A stretch of 64,000 nucleotides of DNA from Viola odorata (Eukaryota > Streptophyta > Magnoliopsida > Malpighiales > Violaceae). Shown here piece by piece: positions 33,661-44,163 of this stretch. The stretch covers positions 1,433,501 to 1,497,500 of the forward strand of contig OY829542.1 in assembly GCA_963691705.1 (NCBI GenBank), in the 5' to 3' direction. Numbering within the stretch: position 1 is the first letter of the stretch; each line of letters opens with the position of its first letter. Position numbers and translations under genes: made by a program. Below the pieces are notes generated by a model. That model did no database searches. It was not told the DNA's origin and saw only the letters and a program-made list of their open reading frames with translations.

Positions 33661-33969
33661 TTGTTTCCATGTCTAAGTGGTGTTTGGTCAAATGCATATA
33701 TGGAGTTAGATACTGAGTAATTGCTCTTTTATGATTCTGCTTTTCAGGGAGCAACAACTGTTAGTTCTTATTAGATATATGGAGAGACCCTAGTGGTGTT
33801 TGGTCAAATGCATATGTTAGATACTGACAAAGACTGTTAGTTCTTATTAGATATATGGTTTAACGATTTCATGTTTCTTGATTCTGCTTGCGATTGAGCA
33901 ACAAACAACCAATAGGCTGTAGTTCATATGTGAATGAACAAATTCACAATTGTCATTGTTGCTAACATT
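33661..33969. repeat. Duplicated 3' flank of the F-box fragment
   Basis: 'GTGGTGTTTGGTCAAATGCA' and 'GTTAGTTCTTATTAGATATA' each occur twice, at 33676/33795 and 33760/33836, a tandem duplication of about 100 bp with small indels. 'ATATGGAGAGACCCTAGTG' and 'TCATGTTTCT(T/G)GATTCTG' also occur near the subtilase fragment (25345 and 25437), a short shared segment of unknown origin. Confidence 0.7.
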
Positions 33970-35730
33970 ATATAGTATTGCTTATGGTATTGTCCAGTTT
34001 TTGTTTTATCTTGAGGTGTCACAGATTCATATAGTAAAGCATAAAAGGGTAGCACAACATCGTGTAATTTAACTCCATAGGATGGGAAATTTCATTGTGA
34101 TGAAGCTTTAGTGATTTCCGCGTGCATGAATAGTTAGTTGCTTGGAAATTTCAATAACTATGGATAATGAGCATCAAGATGGGCTTTTACTAGGCAGCTT
34201 TTAGGTGTAGTTTGGCTTTGCCGCCTGTATATATACTTGCTGTTATTTATATATGCTGTCTATAATCAGAGTTCGGTTTTGATGATGAGCTTTGAGCTAA
34301 TGCCAGTTTCAAGCTCCATATATACTTAACTATCTAGCAACAAAGCTTTGAGTTTTGGGTTCAGTGCTACCTTATTTACAGCTCGTGCTCTCAGTTTGTT
34401 TATGGTGCAACAGTCAATATTGCTTATGGTACGAAGGCAAATTTTCTTCCCCTAGAATCCTCGATGCCCTTGACTTTAGTTTGCTTGTATCTTTATAGGC
34501 GTCGTCTAGGGTTCGAGTCTTCCTCTCCTCTTGGAATTCTTCTTCTTCAAGTGATGGAAGTCTGGTTGACTGCTACTCTATTGCAAGTCTCTGCTGGAAA
34601 AGTTTTGTTGTTCTTTAGATAGGATTTTGTAGGTGGGTTTTAACGCATGCCTAGGCTGATCATGTCCTAGATGGAGACAGCGTCCTAAGCCTTCTACAAC
34701 TCTTTGCTCCAAATGGGTTATAAATTGCTCTTTGTGCTCTTTTTCTTCTAAATACTTTGAATTATCCCTTTTCTGAAAGAAGGGAGAAAAATAATATTTT
34801 TCACTAACATCACGATACAAAATCACGTAGCATTTAGATATTGAAAAGTAGGAAAAATAGCTACTAATCAAAGGTCATTCTATTTAGTCAGAAATGACAC
34901 ATTGGATCCTTCTACTTACGGTCCCGACATATTGAGTCCCTCTACTCTTACTCTGATGACACTTGAGATTCCAACTAATAATTAGTTTAATTTCATCTCG
35001 TGTTTTTTTTAAATTTTAAACGGCATGTAAATGTAAATGAGTGTTAGACTTATCGAATTTTCAAGAGGAAGTAGACTCGTCATTTTAGTTTTAAAAAAAT
35101 AGACAAAAATAAAAAAATAATTTTTCAGAAATTTAAATTCCAACGTGGCAAGTGACTTAGGTATGTGGAAAAAGAATATTATTTAATGATGATGTGACTT
35201 GCTACATCAACATGGAGATCTCAAGTGTCACCAAAATAAATGGAGGGAGTCAATGCATCAGAAATGTAAGTAGAAAAACCCAATGTATCATTTTCCAGCT
35301 AAGTAGAAAGACCCATGGTAAAATTTATATATCCAAAAAGTTGTAAACTTGTAATCAATTAACAAGTTTCACAGTAAGATAATAAATAAGATTGTAAGTT
35401 GTTCCAACATTCTAAACATTTTTTTTTAAAGATGTTTTACAATAATAGGAGGATTACTTTTCATTGATAGAGTAACTGTAATTTCTTGTCATTTGATGAA
35501 AAATCTTCTACAAACAAAGTGCAGGTTGATCAAGAACATGAAATGGTAAAGATCATCAAAATTGAATTTTTTTCCATTTCCATAACAAGATGTTCTACTA
35601 CATTAAAAAAAGAGCTTATGAGTTGATTGATTAATTGATGAGATTCTACTGCAATAATACATGATATTCCTCATTTAGAATTCTTATTTCAAGGATTCAA
35701 GATGCTAGCCCAATCCTGATTGCTCTGCAA

Positions 35731-36725
35731 TCAATTGGGGAAAAGAACATACTCATGACACATTGTTATAGTCTTCTGTTGCTGCACCTCCTCGTTTTGT
35801 TTCTGATTTTGTTCTTGCAGCGATTCCATTACCATAGATGATAGAGATGGAAGGGAGACCGGGATGCTGTAGCAGCTCCTGAAAAAGGGGTGTGCGAGAG
35901 CCTCCATGCACGACGGCCGCTTGTCAGGATCCCAAGAACATAGTTGTGTGATTAGGTTGATTGCAACTTGGCTAGCACACGGAACAAGCAACGAAACAGG
36001 AGCACCACCAAACTTGGGGAATTCAAGATTAATAGCCTTTGCGAGAGCCATCCCACGAGGCCACGATTCCATTGTGGGGCTGCCGATTTTGCGACAGATT
36101 GTATAAATCTGATCAATCGAACTCCTGCTGCGGAAAAGAGGACGCAGAGTGAACAACTCAGCCATGATAGCCCCCACAGCCCACATATCAACTTTAGGAT
36201 ATCTGCTCGCGCAGCAGAACTTCAGGAGCGCGATACGAGCGCGTGGTGATGTATTCGGTGTACGGTGGGGAGGAATGAATTTCCCTAGCAGACCCAAGAT
36301 CGGCAATCTTGACAACATTGTCTTTAGAAACCAGCAAGTTCTGGGGCTTCAGGTCGCGGTGAAAGTATCCCTGCTGGTGCATATAGTTCAGACCCTGCAG
36401 GAGTTGGAAGCACAGGTTCCTGACTTGAGATTCTGGCATCAGGTTTTTCCTGCGCTGGATCAGCTCGAGCAGATTGGACTCGACGAACTCGGAAATGAAG
36501 TGGACGGTGTGATTTTCAGCGATGATCTCCTTCAGCTTCACGATATTGGGATGATTCAACCTCTGAAGCGCTTTAATCTCCGGAGAATACACCAAGTCCT
36601 TCCAGGACTTGTATTGTTGCTTTATCGTTTTCACGGCAACAAGTTGGCCCGATTGAATGTCAACAGCCTTGGTCACTGCCAAAGGTTCCTTCCCCGATTA
36701 CCTCCGTTGCGAAATAGTAATCCAT
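35731..36725 (-). pseudogene. CDKF/MHK-type protein kinase pseudogene, copy B
   Basis: The minus strand from ATG 36725 encodes 'MDYYFATEVIGEGTFG', then after a frameshift near 36678 'TKAVDIQSGQLVAVKTIKQQ' (VAVK lysine), 'LNHPNIVKLKEI', 'HRDLKPQNLL', 'KIADLGSAREI', 'TRSYRAPEVLLREQ', and after a 5-bp deletion near 36200 'KVDMWAVGAIMAELF', ending at 35731. The order is that of plant MHK/CDKF;4 kinases (MAK/ICK-like), though with a short C-terminus. The DFG motif is DLG followed by Ser. Two frameshifts make it non-functional. It lies head-to-head with ERD2, about 1.2 kb apart. Confidence 0.88.
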
Positions 36726-37899
36726 GGAAGACAAAAATTGGAAAGATTTTTATGGCAACGATAAAGAAACAGATCACAGAAAGAGTTAATGCTCCGCAGC
36801 CTTCTTAATTTCCTAGTTTTTATAATTTGTATTTTCACAATTCCCTCTCGTGATAGGATTAGGAATCGCATTAGGATTTATTAGTTCATACATGACCGAC
36901 CTAGGTCAAGCAATTATGTAAAATAACCAATTTAGCGCTAGTGTAAAAGAAACGTCAATTCCCTGTATTTTTTTTTAAAAATTGTTATATTATTAATTAT
37001 TATTAAAATAATAAAGATCGAATTATGACCTTATGTTATAAAGAGAACGTGTACTTACCCGTTGATTACAACCATGTGTTGTCAGTTCCGTATATTTGTT
37101 CAAACAAATCATTTTTTCCCCAATTGATTAGTTTAATTCAAAAAAATAAAATAAATTGTAAAATATACGAATTAAAAACAAAATACTTATCTAAAATAAA
37201 TTGAAAACAAAATAATAATAAAAATTAAAAAACATTAAAAAACATTAAAATTATAGAATATATAAACAAAATGAAACATAGAAAAAATTATTAGAAATAA
37301 AATCGTAATTATTTAAAATATAGTTAAAAAAACTACTTAATCATTTATCTTGTCTATTTTTCTTTATCTTGAAGTGTCACATATTCATTTATCAAAACAA
37401 AAAAAGGATTACAAAACATCTCGAAAATGTTTGGGATTGTCCAATTCTGCAATCAATATTTGCGAATAAAAAAAGTTGCGAAGGATGAGAAAGAACATAA
37501 AATAAAAAAAATAACAAAAATGATATTGCAAGAAGTAAGTTACCATTGGTTGTTTGTCGTCGCAATGCTGACATGGCAAAATGCGATTGGAAAAGTAAAA
37601 AACAAAAACAAATACTAAATGAAAGGAAAAAATAATTTTAAAAAAAAGTAAAAACTCTTTGCTTTGCTTCGACGAGATCTCATCAAACTCTGCGTTTCGA
37701 ATTACCGCCCGCACTCAGAAGAAGAAGAAGCTACTCCCTCCATTTTTCATCTCTCCAATCAAAAGTTTCTTTTTTATAAAAGCGAAGAAGATACCGATAA
37801 ATCTGCTGGGAGAGATTTGCGACGAAAGAATCCATTACTGTTTCCTGTCTTCTCTTTTTTTTCATTTCCGGGTAGAGTGAGTAATTGGATCGGAGAAAG
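36726..37899. other. Divergent intergenic region between the kinase pseudogene and ERD2
   Basis: AT-rich, with the ERD2 5' leader in about the last 200 bp. No other gene was recognised. This region is missing from copy A. Confidence 0.5.
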
Positions 37900-40800
37900 A
37901 TGAATATATTCAGATTAGCGGGTGACATGACCCATCTCGCCAGCATTCTGGTGTTGCTCCTCAAGATCCACACCATTAAATCCTGCGCTGGTACTAGTCT
38001 CCTCTCTATTCATTGTGTATTATATGCTTGTGTAGTGTTCCTTAGATGAACGATTAGCATAACAGCTCTTTAATTGAATAGAGTACTTTTCATTTTTCGT
38101 TCTGTTCCTTTATGGGGGATAAAATGCGGCTGGGATATGACTGTTTTCTGATCGTTGGATTGGTTTTGGTGGTTGCTTGACGCGGGTTGGTTACCTGAGG
38201 TTGAGGGTAATTATGTTTGGTGCTGATATAGGTCATGGGGAATTGATTCGTATTTTAAGAAAAAATGGGATTTTGATCCCAATGGGATGTGGATTGTAGA
38301 AGAGGTGACTGACTTCAGCCAAGTGACAATTGGAACACAGCTTCTTTAGAATTGAGAGATGAAAGAACACAGTTACTCATTATCTCATGGTTAGCTCAGG
38401 TTCTGTAGTGAGGATCCTAGGTGTCATTCAGTGGGTAGTCAAAGCAACCAAGAGCATTATGTGCAAATCATTCTTAGATAGTAATTTGCAAACGTGGCCA
38501 CATATGCCACGGACAATGCAATGAACAGGGCACTTTTTGGAGATAATAAGTATCTTGTTCCATTTCGGTACAAGATACACTACACATACGCATGCCTTTA
38601 GTATTGGGATGGAGATTTGCACCACCCAGAGCGTCCTCCTCACCTCAATCTCTGTGTCATCACCCACAAGTATCAATCACTAGATGATTTTTTTATTAGA
38701 TTTTGAGGTCATGTTGATGAAGACAGGTGCCATACTCAGTACCAGCATGAACAAGTTTTGGTGAATGCTATGTGGAAGGTTTGATCCGATTGTTAGCATA
38801 CAAGTGCCATATATATTGGTCACAACAATGGCTGGTGTCTCTTTGGACTTGGGAGTATAGTTAGAGCAGTCTAGTAGCTAATTCTACCCATAAGCCCTAC
38901 AGCGCATTGTGGTATAGCGATTGCATTGAGCCTCTGATGATTTGCAACCAATTGAACTGCCACATAGTTCAATCAAATTCAATCAATAAGATAAATTTTG
39001 GGACTTGTCAGGTTGCTGTCCTTGGCAGGGCATAAATCTTATTGCTTAGAACTTATATACTCCCTTTAGGACCATTCAACCCAAGGAGGATAGAATTAGA
39101 TATGGTGACTCACTGTAACTTGAGTAACTTCATCATACATTTCTATTTTCTTGCCATTTTAGAGCTTACAATGTGTTGTTTTTTACCTTTTCTTTTTTCT
39201 ATCTCTTTAGTCTTATTTCTTCCACTTTTTAAAAAATGTCGTCAGACAATAATACTTTATAATTTTCCTCTTTTTGTTTTCCCTTTATCTTACTTTTAGA
39301 ACCTGCAATGTTATTCTTTGTAAAAGTGATGATTTGGCTTTTGATTTTATGCAGGCATTTCTTTGAGGACTCAAGAACTCTTTGCTCTTGTTTTTACTAC
39401 ACGCTATTTGGATATCTTTACTGATTATATCTCCCTCTACAATACTTTCATGAAGCTAATATTCTTGGGGAGCACATTTTTTATTCTTTGGTACATGCGT
39501 CATCACAAGGTTGTGCGGAGATCTTACGACAAAGAGCATGACACCTTCCGCCACTACTTCCTTGTGCTGCCTTGCGTCATCTTGGCCCTTTTTATTAATG
39601 AAAAATTCACATTTAAGGAGGTATGCATGTATCTGGTTGTGAATCGTTTTGTGGTGTGGGTTCTACATATGAGTTATTGCTTTCAGTATACTTGAATGAA
39701 TTCTTGTGCCTGTTGAATTTTGATGTGAGAAAGGTTGATCTGCCTTCCTTCATTTACTTCTTCTTACTTGCCTATATGTTTGAAAATATTATTATCAGGT
39801 GATGTGGACATTTTCAATATACTTAGAAGCTGTTGCCATACTTCCTCAACTTGTACTCTTACAAAGAACAAGAAATATTGACAATTTGACTGGACAATAT
39901 GTGTTCCTTCTTGGGTAAGCCACCATACTTGGAATTCTTGAGCAAATAACTTTCGTTGTTGGTTAATTACCGAATTATGACTTCTATTAGGTGTCTTGCA
40001 TTAAATTTCAGACTGTCATTCCCTTAAGTGTCGTGAGGTGGAATTTATTTCAGGCTTTAGGTATATGAGGGATAGGGAGAAAATAATAGGAAGGCAATAG
40101 CAATGCCATATGCTTCATTGTAACCATCCTTAGTTGTCTTGTCGTGACTTGTCATTTTGTCAATTGTTGGCAACATGTGTGGCCAATTAAATTTCCTACC
40201 ATGGAATAGAATTGTCTTGTGCCTTTAACTATGTGTATGATTTCTTACCAGTGTCTTGCTCTTAAACTTGAACTCTTGTGAGGCCTTAAATTTTGACCTT
40301 TGGGCCTCATAATGAAACTTCTTTTTATAGATAAAAAGAAAATATTATTGTGATGCAGGATATTTGACTTATATTGTACATTTCTTGATGCAGTGCATAC
40401 CGAGCTCTATACATTCTCAACTGGATTTATCGCTTCTTCACTGAACCACATTATGTCCATTGGATAAGTATGAGTCTCTCTCCCCCTACCACACACACAC
40501 ACCCCATCTCCCTAAAATACACACAAATGCAGAAGTTTTTTTGTGATTATTTTATGATTCATTGGATAAGTATGAGTCTTTCTCACGGCACTGTATATGT
40601 TTTTATCATTATGGATTATGACACTTTTGGCCCTTCTACACTACGGTGATAGGCACATTCAAACCCATATCCCGACATGGGAATAATAGTCCATGTACTT
40701 CCAATGTTTGACAGATTTTGTCCATCTGTTTGGCGATATACGACTAATTTTCATTATAACTGGCAATTGATGTAGGAAAACGAAACCAGAAAAGTTAAGC

Positions 40801-41403
40801 CAGTGCTCAGCCAAGGAATGAATGTGTAATGTTATGATTAGTAAATGATTCTTTTTCAGGAGTTATTTGTCCTTTCCTAGTGGAGTTTAACTTGCTGAGC
40901 TTAGCCTAGTACAAGGTTACGTAGTTCCTTGGACAAATTACTAAACATTACCAATAGTAGCTACAAAGATGATGTTTTAAGAGATGACTTGCTTATAATG
41001 CTGGAAAACACAAATGAACTTGCATAATGCTTAAAGTATCTTAGGTCCTTTGCAACCCAAATTGAGAAAACCTTGGGTTTTTTGGATTTTTGGGTTATCG
41101 TGTTTTCTTTCTACTGTCTATTCCCTGTTCTTGTTGTTTAATGCTCTGGACCTTTTGCTGTAAATCACTTGTGCATTGACTACTCTCTATTCTATGGGTA
41201 CTGTGTGACAGCTTGGATTGCTGGTATCATTCAAACATTGCTTTATGCTGACTTCTTCTACTACTACTTCGATAGGTACACATCATCATGCTCAATATTT
41301 ACTTCTAATAGTTGCCTTTTGAAGTTTCTCTTACCTTCACTGTAACTTTTTTAATCCTTGGTGCAGCTGGACAAACAACAAGAAGCTCCAATTACCAGCT
41401 TGA
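37900..41403 (+). CDS. ERD2: ER lumen protein-retaining receptor (KDEL receptor)
   Basis: Six exons: 37900-37990, 39355-39620, 39799-39914, 40394-40467, 41212-41275 and 41367-41403, all GT-AG and in phase, giving exactly 215 residues, the usual ERD2 length. ERD2 is a seven-helix membrane protein of the cis-Golgi that captures K/HDEL-tailed proteins and returns them to the ER. Diagnostic stretches are 'MNIFRLAGDMTHLASILVLL', 'KIHTIKSCAGISLRTQELFA', 'LVFTTRYLDIFTDYISLYNT', 'AVAILPQLVLLQRTRNIDNL', 'TGQYVFLLGAYRALYILNWI', 'IAGIIQTLLYADFFYYYF' and the tail 'WTNNKKLQLPA'. Intron 4 holds a 22-bp echo of the exon-4 end and its donor near 40560. No stops or frameshifts; it should be functional. Its partial twin is at 4226-4417. 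Confidence 0.97.
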
Positions 41404-41879
41404 GTTATATCCAACACATAGTTCAAATTAATAGCTTTACTTGAGTGATTATGATTTGTCAGCTGCAGTGGGCTAGAATTCGCCTCTTTTTTCCTTTTTC
41501 CTACTTCCATCGGTGTAGTTGTTGAGAGAGTACCATAAACGTGTACACTACTAGAACTGTATGATTTGTTTCTTTCTATTGTAACTGAAGTATCTTATAT
41601 TAGAAATATGTACTCCTCTCTATACTTTCTCTTGCAATTTGCAACTGAGTAATGGTAACCTTTAATGGGTGGAAATTCAAATACATTATGGTCAAGTCAT
41701 GTATAGAAAACATCTGAAGGAGAAAGGGTTAACTTTACCTATAAAAAAGTTGTTGACGTTGATCAGGTATGATTATTCACTTCATTTTTTACGGAGAGAA
41801 ATGTAGATGAGGAGACTCTAAACGCTTCCTATTTTTCTTCTTCCTTTAGCTATTCCTTGTTATTTGTTATCTTTACACT

Positions 41880-42074
41880 GTGTGGTCAACGATTGGTATA
41901 ACATTTGAAAAAGGCTATATGAGATACCTAAAGAGATTGAAAATCATATTAGAAGAATCACCTCCTTCGAGGCCTGATTATGCTGGAACAAAATTAGCTA
42001 GAGAGATTGAAAAGCAAAGCATGGGAAGAAGTAAAATTGAATCTGTGCAACTACATCATATATTAGTTAAGTGA
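41880..42074 (+). other. Small unrecognised open frame between ERD2 and the cyclotide gene
   Basis: 64 codons ('TFEKGYMRYLKRLKIILEES' then 'SRPDYAGTKLAREIEKQS'), basic and helical in character. The first half is also in copy A at about 5138-5231 with frame-changing differences. It could be a remnant of an exon. I do not know the family. Confidence 0.25.
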
Positions 42075-42220
42075 GACGTAGAGGTTTCTCTGGTTTTTAT
42101 CATAGTCAAAAGGCATGATCAAGTTGCACGAGGCGAAGTTTGAGCAAATGGACCCTTAAAAATGACTGAAACAGAGCACACACATACCAAGTGTTCGACT
42201 AAATGACTCAAAGACAAACT

Positions 42221-42230
42221 ACTATAATAG
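42221..42230 (+). promoter_or_regulatory. Possible TATA box of the cyclotide gene
   Basis: 'ACTATAATAG' lies about 60-70 bp upstream of the ATG at 42290, a plausible core-promoter position. The match is weak and other AT-rich stretches are nearby. Confidence 0.3.
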
Positions 42231-42289
42231 TAGCTACATATTACATAAATTCTCGCACGACTTAATTACATAACTATCACTGTAGCCAA

Positions 42290-42667
42290 ATGGATCATCA
42301 GATGAAGAACATGATTGTTGGGATTGTCGTGATTATTGCCACATTTGCAATTCTAATCAGTACCACCCTTGCTGCAATCGCCACCAGCACTGAAAAAGAT
42401 GTCATCTCAGCTGAAACTGTTCAGGCCATTCTTAAGAAGAATCCAAGCTCATCATCATTTCCAGACATGAATGATATTGTCAAGATGAAGACAGCCGTCT
42501 CCAATCCAGTTCTTGATGATGCCATAATCCTTAAACACTCCTCCTCCAATGGTGTTGTTCATGGCGCGTTTCCTTGCGGTGAGAGCTGTGTTTATATCGG
42601 TTGTATTTCGAGCATTGCTGGGTGTTCTTGCAGCGACAATGTTTGCTACAAGAACTTAGCAACCTGA
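42290..42667 (+). CDS. Cyclotide precursor, bracelet type
   Basis: A single exon of 125 residues. Residues 5-30 form the ER signal peptide (Met5 is an alternative start, as in Viola precursors that begin MKN or MEMKN). A pro-region follows with '[10 protein letters not shown]' (41-50) and '[11 protein letters not shown]' (69-79). The cyclotide domain is Gly92-Asn122 (42563-42655), with six cysteines at 96, 100, 105, 112, 114 and 119. Loop 1 is GES with the conserved Glu98. Loop 5 lacks the cis-Pro, so it is bracelet type. A three-residue tail LAT ends the precursor. Cyclotides are head-to-tail cyclic cystine-knot defence peptides, cyclised by asparaginyl endopeptidase after Asn. Oddities: loop 5 is SDNV instead of a basic loop, domain net charge is about -1, and Leu directly follows Asn122. 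Intact and probably expressed. Confidence 0.96.
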   Translation: MDHQMKNMIVGIVVIIATFAILISTTLAAIATSTEKDVISAETVQAILKKNPSSSSFPDMNDIVKMKTAVSNPVLDDAIILKHSSSNGVVHGAFPCGESCVYIGCISSIAGCSCSDNVCYKNLAT

Positions 42668-42711
42668 TTTCAAAGACAAGATGGGTTGCTTGATGGAATG
42701 AAGCTATCTAT

Positions 42712-43235
42712 ATATGTATGTATAAATAATTGTTGCAAAATATGTAATATATAAATGCAACCATAAAATCATGCCAATATTAAGATGCTTCCATCTTGTG
42801 CATAGTACGTTTGATTTTGTGGCACGCATATTAAGAAGGTCGGATGATTTACTATTTGACCCCAAAAAATTCTGTACCTTTTTTCTAACGTACGTTAAGA
42901 AAAAAAAGTACGAAATTTTTTGGAGTCAAAGAGTGAGTCATTCATGTATTTATAAATAATTGTTGCAAAATATGTAATATATAAATGCAACCATAAAATC
43001 ATGCCAATATTAAGATGCTTCCATCTTGTGCATCAATATGACGTTTGATTTTGTGGCACGCATATTAAGGAGGTCGGATAATTTACTATTTGACCCAAAA
43101 AATTCCGTACCTTTTTTTGAACGTACGTTAAGGAAAAAAAGTACGAAATTTTTTGGGTCAAATAGTAAGTCATTCGGTTTCCTTAATATGCGTGCCACAA
43201 AATCAAACATCATATAAAAAACTCCGGAGGGAGTA
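42712..43235. repeat. Tandemly duplicated cyclotide 3' flank with fold-back MITE units
   Basis: About 90 bp of the cyclotide 3' flank ('TAAATAATTGTTGCAAAATA' to 'GATGCTTCCATCTTGTGCAT') occurs twice, at 42722 and 42953. Each copy leads into 'GTTTGATTTTGTGGCACGCA' and a palindromic Stowaway-like segment. The second unit ends as GGAGGGAG plus TA at 43233, while the first is cut short near 42930. A duplication after MITE insertion explains this. Confidence 0.85.
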
Positions 43236-44163
43236 ATAAATAAAAAAATGCTCCTCATGCTTTTAATTTTCATGTTCTCTTCCTTCTTGATTCTGTTTGT
43301 TTTGATTCAATTTTCTATATTGGATAACACCATCTATAATCATTTACATAACTTATTGATTGTCTACTGAGCATAAAATACATATAAATATCTCAAAAGT
43401 TTCCTTGGTACTTCGCTTAATCCTCAACAAAATCTGATTACCAACGGGTGGCCTAAGCGGGTCTGCCCCAACGGGTCGCTTAAAAGATCAATTTTTAGGA
43501 CTTGGATCTCTCATTTTGAAGCTCGGGTCTGCCAAACCTAAAAAAATTATTTAAAAATTAATATTCATATTACTTTTATACTGTTATTAATATCGTTAAT
43601 TTTCATCAAACAAATATGTTTTCTTTCAATTTTATTGATAGTATTCTAATATTTTTGAAGTAATATTGAAAACATGTATCATTATTTTCTCTAAATGAAT
43701 TTACAAGTATTAAATTAAATTTTGTAATCTTTTAAAAGAGCTTGGGTTGGCCAGCCCAGAGCCTAACAAAACCTTATAATCAAACAGGGGCAATGATAAT
43801 TTTTGGTACATGTATTCATGAAAAGTGACAACTTTGATCTCTTTAAAATGAAGTGATAAATATGTGCTGAGACTCAGGGTTGATTATGTATACTTTGGCT
43901 CAAAATTTCCACAAAAAAATAAATCAAAAACAGCATTTCTGTGCAAGAACCCGAAATAGCAAAAATAAGAGCTGAAAGATTAAAACATTCTATGCATTCA
44001 AATCACAATATCCATTCAACTGAAAACAAGCCCACAGCATAGTCGATAGAACACACCACCTAACATGAAAACTTTCTAAGTCCGCAACAATGTCATTTTC
44101 ATTTACAATAATTCCTTCCATAGATAGGCCAAAATGATAGTTCCATCGACTCTACGATGCCTT
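43236..44163. other. Spacer between the cyclotide and SUMO genes
   Basis: AT-rich. 43440-43800 has GGGTCTGCC/GGGTTGGCC motifs at both edges, which may be a decayed hAT-type element. No gene was recognised. Confidence 0.45.

Larger units (their letters stand above)
33970..41976. repeat. Segmental duplication, copy B (more complete)
   Basis: The fuller partner of 1-5236, in the same orientation, about 34 kb apart. It retains the whole kinase region, the kinase/ERD2 intergenic region and all six ERD2 exons. Similarity ends close to 41976, about 310 bp before the cyclotide start codon. Confidence 0.93.
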
